The notes: generated by a model from the letters alone, not told the origin. Shown: positions 1 to 7,704, numbered from the stretch's first letter. The stretch is DNA of 64,000 nt from Streptomyces sp. H39-S7 (GCF_027158205.1 NZ_JAPVLU010000003.1:268858-332857), one strand, 5' to 3'. Numbers and translations are program-made.

Positions 1-58
1 CCGCGATGAAGCCGTAGCCCTTCTCCGCGTTGAACCACTTGACGGTGCCCTGAGCCAT
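1..58 (-). CDS. Cold-shock protein, CspA family (5' part only)
   Basis: The ATG lies at 56-58 and the gene runs off the left edge, so only the first 19 residues are visible. They include the motif [15 protein letters not shown], which is the first beta strands and RNP1 of small cold-shock-domain proteins. These bind single-stranded RNA and DNA and act as RNA chaperones. The family is normally about 67 residues, so roughly 70% of the gene is missing. A purine-rich stretch (ggggag) sits 8-13 bases before the ATG, and the promoter candidate upstream would leave a long leader, as is common for cold-shock mRNAs. Family assignment is secure; which of the several streptomycete paralogues it is cannot be told. 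Confidence 0.93.
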   Translation of the reverse strand, partial: MAQGTVKWFNAEKGYGFIA

Positions 59-176
59 CCCTAACTCCCCTATTGCTGGCCCTATCGCGAATCCGCACTT
101 CGCGGACCCGGGTCAGACCTCACCCCCGCCAAGGTCGGGGGCGTGCGCCGGAACGCGTCGACCGCGGCCGAATGTA

Positions 177-206
177 TCCGTACGGATGCCCTCTGCAACA
201 GGTCAA
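177..206 (-). promoter_or_regulatory. Sigma-70-type promoter candidate for the cold-shock gene
   Basis: On the minus strand TTGACC (201-206) and TACGGA (177-182) are separated by exactly 18 bases. Transcription would start near 170 and give a leader of about 110 bases before the cold-shock ATG. This is read by eye; no start site is known. Confidence 0.45.
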
Positions 207-316
207 TCAGACGAGAATTCTGGGCACGACCGATCGGAAATACAGGGAGGAACAATAGAGATCCGGGGCAACTCGGACTGGACATACTTCGCCTACACGA
301 CAATCACCTCGCGAAT

Positions 317-335
317 TTGGCGATAAATCGCCGAA
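317..335. repeat. Short inverted repeat in the AT-richer gap
   Basis: TTGGCGAT and ATCGCCGAA-like arms flank a three-base centre, in an unusually AT-rich patch about 115 bases upstream of the cold-shock promoter candidate. It may be a small hairpin or a protein site. Apart from this, the promoter and the terminator at 405-432, I see nothing in the gap 59-465. Confidence 0.3.
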
Positions 336-404
336 CCGAGCGAGGGGGCGGGGCGGGAGTCCAGCGCAACTGTACCCCGGTTCAACTACCGCCCCCACGC
401 AAAG

Positions 405-432
405 GCCCCGCCCACCACAGGGTGGGCGGGGC
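405..432 (-). terminator. Terminator hairpin after the sulfur-carrier gene
   Basis: A perfect 12-bp stem (405-416 with 421-432) closes a four-base loop, 33 bases past the stop codon at 466 on the minus strand. It would end the operon that begins with the riboswitch at 2190. The U-tract is weak, as usual in high-GC actinomycetes. Confidence 0.75.
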
Positions 433-465
433 ATGATTTCACGCCGCGCTGGGTAGGGACGGAGG

Positions 466-741
466 TCAGCCTCCGGCCACCGCCGGAATGATCGAGACAT
501 TCGCGCCGTCCGGGACCGAGGTCTGGAGACCTTCGGAAAAGCGCACGTCGTCGTCATTCACATAGATGTTCACAAAGCGCCGCAGCTTGCCCGTGTCATC
601 GAGAACACGCGCCGAAATACCTGTGTGGTTCTTCTCCAGCGACGCAAGGATCTCGGAGAGCGTCGAACCCTCTGCCGGAACTTCTGACTGGCCGCCTGTA
701 TAGGTGCGGAGAATGGTCGGAATACGAACAGAAGCACTCAT
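466..741 (-). CDS. MoaD/ThiS-fold sulfur carrier protein, probable partner of the upstream PLP enzyme
   Basis: This 91-residue protein has the ubiquitin-like fold of MoaD, ThiS and CysO and ends in the exposed diglycine VAGG. In the family an E1-like enzyme adenylates that glycine and converts it to a thiocarboxylate that donates sulfur. The ATG overlaps the stop of the upstream gene (ATGA, 738-741), so the two are translationally coupled and lie under the same SAM riboswitch. That pairing suggests delivery of sulfur for homocysteine rather than for molybdopterin, thiamine or cysteine. I recall recent Streptomyces work naming such a carrier MetO, from memory and unverified. No activating enzyme or JAMM protease is nearby, so those would have to be shared with other pathways. 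Confidence 0.88.
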   Translation of the reverse strand: MSASVRIPTILRTYTGGQSEVPAEGSTLSEILASLEKNHTGISARVLDDTGKLRRFVNIYVNDDDVRFSEGLQTSVPDGANVSIIPAVAGG

Positions 742-2033
742 GCGAGGCCAGCCTCTCGGAACGCGGCAACGGTCGGGCGGATGACGGCGGTCGGGCCGGT
801 GGTCGGAGCGACCGCGTCCAGGGTCTTCAGGCCGTCACCGGTGTTGAGGACGACGGTCTCCAGGGCCGGGTCGAGCTGACCGGTCTCGATGAGCTTCTTC
901 AGCACGCCGACCGTCACCCCGCCCGCGGTCTCGGCGAAGATGCCCTCGGTGCGGGCCAGCAGCTTGATCGCGGCCACGCACTCCTCGTCGGTGACGTCCT
1001 CGACCGCTCCGCCGGTGCGGCGGGCGATGTCGAGCACGTACGGGCCGTCGGCCGGGTTGCCGATCGCCAGCGACTTGGCGATGGTGTCCGGCTTCACCGG
1101 GCGCACGACGTCGTGCCCGGCCTTGAAGGCCGCGGAGACCGGGGAGCAGCCCTCGGCCTGCGCGCCGTAGATCTTGTAGGGCTTCTCCTCGACCAGCCCG
1201 AGCTTGATCAGCTCCTGCAGCCCCTTGTCGATCTTCGTGAGCTGCGACCCGGACGCGATCGGGATGACGATCTGGTCCGGCAGCCGCCAGCCCAGCTGCT
1301 CACAGATCTCGTACGCCAGGGTCTTGGAGCCCTCGCCGTAGTACGGCCGCAGATTGACGTTGACGAAGCCCCAGTCCTCGCCGATCGGGTCGCCGATCAG
1401 CTCGGAGCAGAACCGGTTCACATCGTCGTAGTTGCCCTCGATGCCGACCAGCTCGCCGCCGTACACCGCGGCCATGACGACCTTGCCGGCCTCCAGGTCG
1501 TGCGGGATGAACACACAGGAGCGGAAACCGGCACGGGCGGCGGCGGCGCCGACGGCGCCCGCCAGGTTGCCCGTGGAGGAGCAGGAGAGCGTGGTGAGGC
1601 CGAAGGTGCGCGCGGCCTCCAGGGCGATGGCGACGACGCGGTCCTTGAAGGAGTGCGTCGGGTTGCCGGAGTCGTCCTTGACGTACAGGCCACCGGTGAG
1701 ACCCAGCTCACGGGCCAGGTTGTCGGCCTTGACCAGCTTGGTCCAGCCCGGGTTCAGATTGGGCTTGTCGACCACGTCGGCCGGTACGGGCAGCAGCGGC
1801 GCGTAGCGCCAGATGTTCGCCGGGCCGGACTCGATCTGCTGGCGCAGCGCTTCCGGGTCACCGGTGGGGAGGTCGTAGGCCACTTCGAGCGGCCCGAAAC
1901 ACTCCTGGCACGCGAAGACCGGACCGAGCGGAACGCGTTCTCCGCACTCGCGGCAGGAGAGCGCGACGGCAGGACCGAAGTCGGCTCGGGTGTCCGGGGT
2001 GGTTCCAGTGGTGTCGATGGTCTGCACAGCCAT
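738..2033 (-). CDS. Threonine-synthase-like PLP enzyme, probable O-phosphohomoserine-dependent homocysteine synthase
   Basis: The 431-residue product is a fold-type II PLP enzyme of the threonine synthase family. It has an N-terminal zinc ribbon with C27, C30, C42 and C45, the Schiff-base lysine K130 in NPTHSFKDR, and the phosphate loop SSTGNLA at 152-158. I start at the ATG at 2031-2033 (MAVQTIDTTG), because the open frame further upstream lies inside the riboswitch. Automatic annotation would say thrC. However, streptomycetes normally keep a real thrC in a hom-thrC-thrB cluster, absent here, and this gene is controlled by a SAM riboswitch and coupled to a sulfur carrier. I therefore infer that it replaces the phosphate of O-phosphohomoserine with sulfur to make homocysteine. 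Recalled work on Streptomyces calls such an enzyme MetM (unverified). Plain threonine synthase is the alternative. Confidence 0.85.
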   Translation of the reverse strand: MAVQTIDTTGTTPDTRADFGPAVALSCRECGERVPLGPVFACQECFGPLEVAYDLPTGDPEALRQQIESGPANIWRYAPLLPVPADVVDKPNLNPGWTKLVKADNLARELGLTGGLYVKDDSGNPTHSFKDRVVAIALEAARTFGLTTLSCSSTGNLAGAVGAAAARAGFRSCVFIPHDLEAGKVVMAAVYGGELVGIEGNYDDVNRFCSELIGDPIGEDWGFVNVNLRPYYGEGSKTLAYEICEQLGWRLPDQIVIPIASGSQLTKIDKGLQELIKLGLVEEKPYKIYGAQAEGCSPVSAAFKAGHDVVRPVKPDTIAKSLAIGNPADGPYVLDIARRTGGAVEDVTDEECVAAIKLLARTEGIFAETAGGVTVGVLKKLIETGQLDPALETVVLNTGDGLKTLDAVAPTTGPTAVIRPTVAAFREAGLA

Positions 2034-2052
2034 GACGGCGAGGCCCTTTCTC

Positions 2053-2190
2053 CTCATCTTCCCCGCGACGACGATCGCCACGAGACGGAATTGGCACCTT
2101 CCCCACCTGGCCTCGCGTCGTCGACGACGAGATGCGGCGGGAGGGTTGCCGGGACTTCTGCGGGCCGTTCCCTCAGTCCCTCTGGATGAG
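2053..2190 (-). ncRNA. SAM-I (S-box) riboswitch
   Basis: On the minus strand the sequence has every hallmark of the S-box aptamer. P1 is CTCATC (2185-2190) paired with GATGAG (2053-2058). The 5' side carries AGAGGGACTGAGGGAACGGC, followed by the near-invariant GAAGTCCCGGCAACC (2144-2158). An apical stem is formed by the palindrome at 2117-2130, and GGTGCCAATTCC lies at 2087-2098. The 3' strand of P1 runs straight into GAGGAGAAAGG, the ribosome-binding region of the gene starting at 2033. Ligand-stabilised P1 could therefore hide the Shine-Dalgarno, giving translational repression at high SAM. No intrinsic terminator lies between aptamer and ATG. SAM-IV is less likely, because the conserved blocks match the SAM-I order. 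Confidence 0.9.
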
Positions 2191-2200
2191 CGCTGTGGCA

Positions 2201-2256
2201 CCGGGCTCTCGCCCGGGCATTTGTTTTCCGTGGTGACCCCGGCATGCCGTGGTCAC
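2201..2256. promoter_or_regulatory. Divergent intergenic dyads: 24-bp palindrome and a GC hairpin
   Basis: Positions 2233-2256 read GTGACC-N2-GGCATGCC-N2-GGTCAC, a 24-bp near-perfect dyad lying between the riboswitch operon and gpgS. Next to it, 2201-2206 (CCGGGC) pairs with 2211-2216 (GCCCGG). The long dyad has the size and spacing of a dimer operator, but I do not recognise the regulator. The rest of the gap up to 2387 shows only a moderate ribosome-binding site before gpgS. Confidence 0.45.
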
Positions 2257-2387
2257 TCGCGTTGTTCAAGACTGTAACCGACGAGCCCGACACTTGAGAG
2301 GGTCGTCCGTACCGCGAGATGGGTCCCAGGGGTCCCCTCGCGGGGTGAAATCCATCCCCGCCCCCACACGATCAGGGAGTCACGCAC

Positions 2388-3368
2388 GTGCTGGAAGAGG
2401 TGGAGCGCTGGCTCGATCGACGGTCCTGGTCCGCCGCCGACCGGCCCCTCGACCGGCTGCTCGCGGCCAAGCGTTCCGCGGGCGACCGGGGCACGGTCAG
2501 CGTGGTGCTGCCCGCGCTCGACGAGGAGGCCACGGTCGGTGCGATCGTGCGCACCATCCGCGACGAGCTGATGAGCGGTCCCGTCCCTCTCGTGGACGAG
2601 CTGATCGTGCTCGACTCCGGCTCCACGGACCGTACGGCGGAGATCTCGGCACGCGCCGGAGCCCGGGTCGTGCACCGCGACGAGATACTCCCCGACCTGC
2701 CCGCCGCGCCCGGCAAGGGCGAGGTGCTGTGGCGGTCACTGCTGGTGACGAGCGGCGAGATCGTCTGCTTCATCGACGCCGACCTGCGCGACTTCGACGC
2801 CCGCTTCGTCCACGGCATCATCGGCCCCCTGCTGACCGAGCCCGGCGTCCAGCTGGTCAAGGCCATGTACGACCGCCCGCTCGAAACCGGCGACACGATC
2901 GTGCCGGCCGGCGGCGGCCGCGTCACCGAACTCGTCGCCCGCCCCCTCCTCAACCTCCACTGGCCGCTCCTGGCGGGCTTCGTCCAGCCCCTCGGCGGCG
3001 AGTACGCGGCCCGCCGCTCCCTGCTGGAACGGCTGCCCTTCCCCGTCGGCTACGGCGTGGAGCTCGGCATGCTCATCGACGCGCTGAACACCGTCGGCCT
3101 GGACGCCCTGGCCCAGGTGGACGTAGGAGTACGCCACCACCGCCACCAGGACGGCCAGGCGCTCGGCCGGATGGCCGCCACGATCTACCGCACCGCCCAG
3201 GTACGCCTCGCCCGCGGGCAGCTGGTCCGTCCCGTCCTCACCCAGTTCCACCGGGGCCCCGGCGGCGGCTTCGAACCCTCGACCCACGAGGTGGCGGCCG
3301 AGGAGCGACCTCCCATGATCACCATCCCCGAATACCTCGACCACCGCGCGACCCGTCGCACGGGTTAG
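2388..3368 (+). CDS. gpgS: Glucosyl-3-phosphoglycerate synthase, GT81 family
   Basis: The 326-residue protein is a GT-A fold glycosyltransferase without membrane segments. It transfers glucose from an NDP-glucose donor to 3-phosphoglycerate. DSGSTD at 76-81 and DAD at 130-132 (followed by LRDFD) are the nucleotide- and metal-binding motifs of the GpgS family, and the length matches. The GTG start follows agggag at a sensible distance. In mycobacteria the product feeds methylglucose lipopolysaccharide and glucosylglycerate. In a streptomycete its role is less clear. Here it precedes otsA by 84 bases in the same direction, which suggests joint control of glucose-derived compatible solutes. No GpgP phosphatase lies nearby. 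Confidence 0.9.
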   Translation: MLEEVERWLDRRSWSAADRPLDRLLAAKRSAGDRGTVSVVLPALDEEATVGAIVRTIRDELMSGPVPLVDELIVLDSGSTDRTAEISARAGARVVHRDEILPDLPAAPGKGEVLWRSLLVTSGEIVCFIDADLRDFDARFVHGIIGPLLTEPGVQLVKAMYDRPLETGDTIVPAGGGRVTELVARPLLNLHWPLLAGFVQPLGGEYAARRSLLERLPFPVGYGVELGMLIDALNTVGLDALAQVDVGVRHHRHQDGQALGRMAATIYRTAQVRLARGQLVRPVLTQFHRGPGGGFEPSTHEVAAEERPPMITIPEYLDHRATRRTG

Positions 3369-3452
3369 TGCGCTCACCCGCGCGGGGGGCGTGCCCCCGC
3401 GGCGGAGCCGCCGGCACGTTTGCGTCGCAGGACACCTGGCTAGGCTGGCGGC

Positions 3453-4886
3453 ATGGTCGCTCATCGCGCAGCCCCGATCCTCGTCGCCTCCAACCGCGGG
3501 CCCGTCTCGTACACCCTCGGGGAGGACAACACCCTCACCGCCAAGCGCGGCGGCGGCGGCCTGGTGTCCGGGCTCAGCGCGATCGGACCCGACGCCGGCG
3601 CCGTCTGGGTGTGCGCCGCCATGAGCGAGGGCGACCGCGAAGCGGTCCGCCGCGGTGAGGGCGACACGCAGACGCGCATGCTCGGCATCGAGCCGGACGT
3701 CTTCGCCGCCGCCTACAACTCGATCGCCAACTCCGTGCTGTGGTTCGTCCACCACCTGCTCTTCCAGACCCACCTGGAACCCCTCTTCGACGAGAACTTC
3801 CGGCAGGACTGGGCCGCCTACGAGACGTACAACGCCGCCTTCGCGGACGCGCTCGCCGAGGAGGCGGCGGAAGGCGCCACCGTCCTGGTGCAGGACTACC
3901 ACCTGTCGCTGGCCCCCGCGATGCTGCGCGAGCGCCGGCCCGACCTGCGGATCGGGCACTTCTCGCACACCCCGTGGGCGCCGCCGGACTACTTCCGGCT
4001 GCTGCCCGACGACATCGGGGCGGAGCTCCTCACCGGCATCCTCGGCGCCGACCGCGCCGCGTTCCTCACCCGGCGGTGGGCTGAGGCCTTCGCCGCCTGC
4101 TGCGCCGACGTGCTCGGTGCGGAGGTCGGCCAGGACGACGCCGGAGAGCTGACCGTCACCCACGAGGGCCGCACCACGCGGATCGGCGTGCACGGGCTCG
4201 GCGCCGACGCCGACTTCCTGCGGGAGCGCTCGCGCCAGGACGACGTCGAGGAGCGGCTGGCCGCGCTGCGCTCCGAGATCGGCCCCGGCCGGCGCACGAT
4301 CGTCCGCGTCGACCGCACCGAGCTCTCCAAGAACATCGTGCGCGGCTTCCTCGCGTACCGGCAGCTGCTCACCGAGCACCCGGAGTGGCGTGAGCGCGTC
4401 GTGCACATCGCCTTCGCGTACCCGTCCCGCCACGACCTCGCGGTGTACCGCGAGTACACCGCGGAGGTGCAGCGGGTCGCCGACGAGATCAACGCGGAGT
4501 TCGGCACGGACGGCTGGCAGCCGCTGCTCCTGCACGTCAAGGACGACTTCGCGCGGTCGCTCGCGGCATACCGGCTCGCCGACGTGGCGCTGGTCAACCC
4601 GATCCGCGACGGCATGAACCTCGTCGCGAAGGAGGTCCCGGTCGTCTCGGACGACGGCGTGGCACTGGTGCTGTCCCGTGAGGCGGGGGCCTTCGAGGAG
4701 CTCGGCGACGATTCCCTGGTCGTGAACCCGTACGACCTGCGGGCGACGGCGCACGCCCTGCACGAGGCGCTCACGATGGCTGTCGACGAGCGCGCGGAGC
4801 GCACGAAACGCCTCGCGGCCTCGGCGACGGCGCTGCCGCCGGCGCAGTGGTTCCTGGCGCAGCTCTCGGAACTGGAACGCCCGTGA
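3453..4886 (+). CDS. otsA: Trehalose-6-phosphate synthase, GT20
   Basis: This 477-residue retaining glycosyltransferase makes trehalose 6-phosphate from an activated glucose and glucose 6-phosphate. Family signatures include the N-terminal SNRGP, the glycine loop KRGGGGLVSGL, VQDYHLSLAP, DRTELSKNI and the nucleotide-binding DGMNLVAKE near the C-terminus. Length and domain order are normal for GT20. It lies between gpgS and the convergent otsB and completes a two-step trehalose route. Streptomyces OtsA enzymes are reported to prefer GDP-glucose over UDP-glucose, which cannot be judged from sequence here. The 84 bases upstream hold no strong hairpin, so readthrough from gpgS is plausible. Confidence 0.95.
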   Translation: MVAHRAAPILVASNRGPVSYTLGEDNTLTAKRGGGGLVSGLSAIGPDAGAVWVCAAMSEGDREAVRRGEGDTQTRMLGIEPDVFAAAYNSIANSVLWFVHHLLFQTHLEPLFDENFRQDWAAYETYNAAFADALAEEAAEGATVLVQDYHLSLAPAMLRERRPDLRIGHFSHTPWAPPDYFRLLPDDIGAELLTGILGADRAAFLTRRWAEAFAACCADVLGAEVGQDDAGELTVTHEGRTTRIGVHGLGADADFLRERSRQDDVEERLAALRSEIGPGRRTIVRVDRTELSKNIVRGFLAYRQLLTEHPEWRERVVHIAFAYPSRHDLAVYREYTAEVQRVADEINAEFGTDGWQPLLLHVKDDFARSLAAYRLADVALVNPIRDGMNLVAKEVPVVSDDGVALVLSREAGAFEELGDDSLVVNPYDLRATAHALHEALTMAVDERAERTKRLAASATALPPAQWFLAQLSELERP

Positions 4887-4948
4887 CCGGGACGCCGGCG
4901 TGACGACGCCGAGCGGACCGGGCGCTGAGCCCGGCTCCGGCCCGGGGC

Positions 4949-4979
4949 GGCGTGGCTCCCCCGATGCGGGGAGCACGCC
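4949..4979. terminator. Bidirectional terminator between otsA and otsB
   Basis: GGCGTGGCTCCCC (4949-4961) pairs with GGGGAGCACGCC (4968-4979) apart from one bulged base. It sits between the convergent stops of otsA (4886) and otsB (4990). Two smaller GC hairpins precede it at about 4895-4935. Confidence 0.6.
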
Positions 4980-4989
4980 GCCGTGCGGG

Positions 4990-5835
4990 TCAGCCCAGCG
5001 CGTCCGCAAGGGCGTTGAGCAGGTCGACCACGCCCTGCGGGCCGTCGACGACGAGGTCGGAGCGGGCCACGAGTTCCGGGGGGACCTCGCCGGAGGTGGT
5101 GCCGCTGCAGACGAGGATGCCCGGGAGGCCCTCGCCGCGGAGGCGTTCGACCGCGCCGAACGCGGCGAGGTCGCCGAGGTCGTCGCCCGCGTAGAGCACC
5201 GAGCCGGCGCCGGCCTCGCGGAGGTAGGAGGCGAGGGCGACGCCCTTGTCCATGCCGGGGGGCCGCAGTTCGAGGACCAGGCGGCCGGGCTCGACGATGA
5301 GGCCGTGGCGGGCGGCGAGTTCGTCCAGAGGGCCGCGGAGGGCTTCGAACGCGGCTTCCGGGTCCTCGGTGCGGCGGGTGTGGACGGCGACCGCGCGTCC
5401 CTTGTCCTCTATCCACGTGCCGCGCCAGGCGCCGATCCGGTCGAGGAAGCCCGGCAGCTCGGCGCGCACGGCCTCGACGCCGGAGTGGTCACCGGCGGAC
5501 TTCACCTCGCCGCTGACCGCGTCCCAGCGCTCGGCGCCGTAGTGGCCGAGGACGACGAGCCGCTCCAGCCCGGGTACGCCGGCGAAGCCGCCGTACCGGA
5601 CCGCCACGCCCGCCGGGCGGCCGGTGATCACGGCGACCGCCGCGAGGTGCGGGGCGAGCCGGGCGAGGGCGGGCGCGGCGCCGGGGTGGGCGCGGGCGCT
5701 CTCGGGGTCGGGGACGATCGGCGCGAGGGTGCCGTCGAAGTCCAGAGCGACCACGGCGCGTTCGGGGTTCGCGAGGAACGCCGCGAGCCCTTCCTTGCCG
5801 TCGGACGTGGACGAGGTCAGCAGGTGACTGCTCAT
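4990..5835 (-). CDS. otsB: Trehalose-6-phosphate phosphatase, HAD superfamily
   Basis: The 281-residue protein carries the HAD nucleophile motif DFDGT at 32-36 (D32 nucleophile, D34 acid/base), the second motif VITGRP, and the magnesium-binding YAGDDLGDLAAF near the C-terminus, all typical of OtsB. It dephosphorylates trehalose 6-phosphate to trehalose. It is convergent with otsA and so forms a facing pair rather than an operon. Upstream on the same strand are the DUF3263 gene and the sugar-binding lipoprotein gene, 114 bases away. The C-terminus is complete. Confidence 0.94.
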   Translation of the reverse strand: MSSHLLTSSTSDGKEGLAAFLANPERAVVALDFDGTLAPIVPDPESARAHPGAAPALARLAPHLAAVAVITGRPAGVAVRYGGFAGVPGLERLVVLGHYGAERWDAVSGEVKSAGDHSGVEAVRAELPGFLDRIGAWRGTWIEDKGRAVAVHTRRTEDPEAAFEALRGPLDELAARHGLIVEPGRLVLELRPPGMDKGVALASYLREAGAGSVLYAGDDLGDLAAFGAVERLRGEGLPGILVCSGTTSGEVPPELVARSDLVVDGPQGVVDLLNALADALG

Positions 5836-5949
5836 GCTCCGACCCTACCCAGGCGGGGAGGGGGTGGAGCAGGGGGCGTGCGAAGCAGTTCTCCGGAAGG
5901 GTGGTGACGGGCGACGGGCGGCAGCATCTGCCGCCAGCGTGTCCGCGTG

Positions 5950-6219
5950 TCAGCGCGACTCGCGGCGGGTGTCCCGCGCCCGGCGCAGCCGGTTGACGGT
6001 CACCGGGTCGTGGGCGAGCGCCCTGGGGTCGTCGAGGAGCGCGTTGAGGAGCTGGTAGTAGCGGGTGGCGGACATGCCGAGCCGCTCCCGGATGGCGCGT
6101 TCCTTCGCCCCGGGCCCCGCCCAGGTGCGGGCGGCGAGGTCGAGGACGGCCCGGTCCTGGCCGGTCAGGCCCCCGCTCTCGCTCTCCACCCGCGTCCCCT
6201 CGGCGTGACTCGTGACCAC
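5950..6219 (-). CDS. DUF3263 small protein
   Basis: The 89-residue soluble protein has an actinobacterial DUF3263 core (about 20-75): a short helix ending in LDLAARTWAGPGAKERAI, then ERLGMSATRYYQLLNALLDD, which looks like a degenerate helix-turn-helix. It may be a DNA-binding regulator, but its function is unknown to me. The GTG start used here lies 4 bases after the stop of the upstream substrate-binding protein gene, so the two are probably co-transcribed. A second in-frame GTG (VESESGG) would shorten it by about 11 residues. Confidence 0.75.
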   Translation of the reverse strand: MVTSHAEGTRVESESGGLTGQDRAVLDLAARTWAGPGAKERAIRERLGMSATRYYQLLNALLDDPRALAHDPVTVNRLRRARDTRRESR

Positions 6220-6223
6220 CGGA

Positions 6224-7501
6224 CTACTTCACCTTCTGCGCGGCGTCCTGCGTCTCGGCGAAGCGCTGCAGGTCGCTGAGGACCGTCTTGGGGTCGGCGT
6301 GGACCGCGTTGCCGATGACCTTCTTCAGCTGGTCGTTGACCGGTCCCCAGGAGGTCTTGTCCACAGGGTAGAACTGGGCGGACGGCAGCAGGTCGATGAA
6401 CTCGATGAGGTCCTTGTCCTTCGGGTCCTTGCGCATCGCCTGCATCGCCGAGTTGGTCACCGGCAGCAGCCCGTACTCGTCGAGGAACTTGACCGAGTTC
6501 TCCGCGCTGTAGGCGAACTGGAGGAACTTGCCGATCTCGCCGCGGTGGCCGTTCTGCTTGAAGGCCATCATCCAGTCGGCGACGCCGAGGGTCTCGGTGA
6601 TCTTGCCGCCCTTGCCGGGGATCTGCACGGCCTTGACCTTGATGCCCTTGGCGAGCGCCTGCTTGAGCAGCGTCGGGTGGCCGTTGATCATGCCCGCCTT
6701 GCCGGCCAGGAAGGCGTCGAAGACGGTGCGGCGGTTGGTCTTGGCGGGGTCGCCGCCGGTGAGGCCGGGTGCGACGAGCTCGTCCTTGAGCCACTGGAAG
6801 GCTTCGACGTTCGCCTGGGAGTCGATGGTGTAGCTGCCGACGGTGTCGGTGTAGGCGCCCTGGTTGCCGAGCATCCACATCAGGGACTCGGCCTGCGGCT
6901 CCTCGGGACCGAGCGGCAGACCGAAGGGCATCTTGACGCCCTTGGCCTTCAGCTTCTTCGCGTCGGCCTTGATGTCGGCCCAGGTCGTGGGCGCGTCCTT
7001 GATGCCCGCGTCGTCGAACAGCGTCTGGTTGTAGAAGAACATCCGGGAGCTGGAGACGAAGGGGATGCCGTACTGGGTGCGGTTCTGCTCTCCCGCGGCG
7101 GCCAGGGAGGGGATGAAGTCGGCCTGCGCGCTGATCGGGAACAGCTCGTCGGCGGCGTACAGCTGGCTCTTGGACGCGTACGCGGCGTAGGAGCCGATCT
7201 GCGCTATGTCCGGGGCCTTCCCGGCCGCGACCATCTCGGCGACCTTGGTGTCGACGTGGTCCCAGTCGATGACCTGGATGTCGATCTTGATCCCGGAGTT
7301 CTTGGCCTCGAAGGCGCGGGCGATCTCGTCCCAGTACTTCTTGGAACTGGTGGCCGCGTCGGTGCCGTAGTCGGCCGCGACCATGTGGAGCGTGACGTCG
7401 CCCCCGAGGCCGCTGCTGCCGCCGCATCCACTGAGTGTCGTCAGAGCCAGCGCCGCCGCGATACCCGCTGCCGCCGTGCCCAGGAGCCGTCGCCGGTGCA
7501 C
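6224..7501 (-). CDS. Sugar ABC transporter substrate-binding lipoprotein
   Basis: The protein has a lipoprotein signal: RRR, a hydrophobic stretch, and the lipobox LSGC. The mature part is a family 1 extracellular solute-binding protein of about 400 residues. I place the start at the GTG at 7499-7501 (VHRRRLLG), because AGGA precedes it by a few bases and the signal then begins correctly. An upstream frame would add about 28 non-signal residues. No permease or ATPase gene adjoins it, so it must use components encoded elsewhere. It is divergent from nagKA, and a dre-like element at 7584-7599 faces it, which hints at an amino-sugar or chitin-derived ligand under DasR. The ligand itself is unproven. 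Confidence 0.87.
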   Translation of the reverse strand: MHRRRLLGTAAAGIAAALALTTLSGCGGSSGLGGDVTLHMVAADYGTDAATSSKKYWDEIARAFEAKNSGIKIDIQVIDWDHVDTKVAEMVAAGKAPDIAQIGSYAAYASKSQLYAADELFPISAQADFIPSLAAAGEQNRTQYGIPFVSSSRMFFYNQTLFDDAGIKDAPTTWADIKADAKKLKAKGVKMPFGLPLGPEEPQAESLMWMLGNQGAYTDTVGSYTIDSQANVEAFQWLKDELVAPGLTGGDPAKTNRRTVFDAFLAGKAGMINGHPTLLKQALAKGIKVKAVQIPGKGGKITETLGVADWMMAFKQNGHRGEIGKFLQFAYSAENSVKFLDEYGLLPVTNSAMQAMRKDPKDKDLIEFIDLLPSAQFYPVDKTSWGPVNDQLKKVIGNAVHADPKTVLSDLQRFAETQDAAQKVK

Positions 7502-7583
7502 CGTTGTCCTACCGCCTTCATCCGCCCGTCCCCGCACGTTGTCGGGGGCGTCAAGTGCCCGAGTCTGCCCGCGCTGCCCACCC

Positions 7584-7599
7584 AAGGTCTACACCACGG
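7584..7599 (-). promoter_or_regulatory. DasR-type dre-like site before the binding-protein gene
   Basis: Read on the minus strand the site is CCGTGGTGTAGACCTT. It keeps the GGTnTAGACC core of the DasR-responsive element with two departures from TGGTCTAGACCA. It lies 83 bases upstream of the GTG at 7501. Confidence 0.5.
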
Positions 7600-7704
7600 G
7601 GGTTTCGCTTCGGCAACACCCTTCCCCAAAGGTGAGGACAGAAGGGATGGAAGCGCGCAGACCTGGCGATTCACCTCCTCCCGAACGGTGATCTTCATGG
7701 CGTA

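Noticed and set aside
466..741. Molybdopterin MoaD or thiamine ThiS
   Set aside because: No moa, moe or thi gene is nearby, and operon linkage to a PLP enzyme under a SAM riboswitch points elsewhere.
2053..2190. SAM-IV instead of SAM-I riboswitch
   Set aside because: The order and content of the conserved blocks, including GGTGCCAATTCC and the P1 pair, match the S-box better.
2034..2201. N-terminal extension of the threonine-synthase-like protein
   Set aside because: The extension is the riboswitch read as protein (basic, low complexity); the family start is at 2033.
2736..5009. A 757-codon open frame on the minus strand opposite gpgS and otsA
   Set aside because: It is the low-complexity Arg/Gly/Val shadow typical of high-GC DNA, while the plus strand has intact family motifs.
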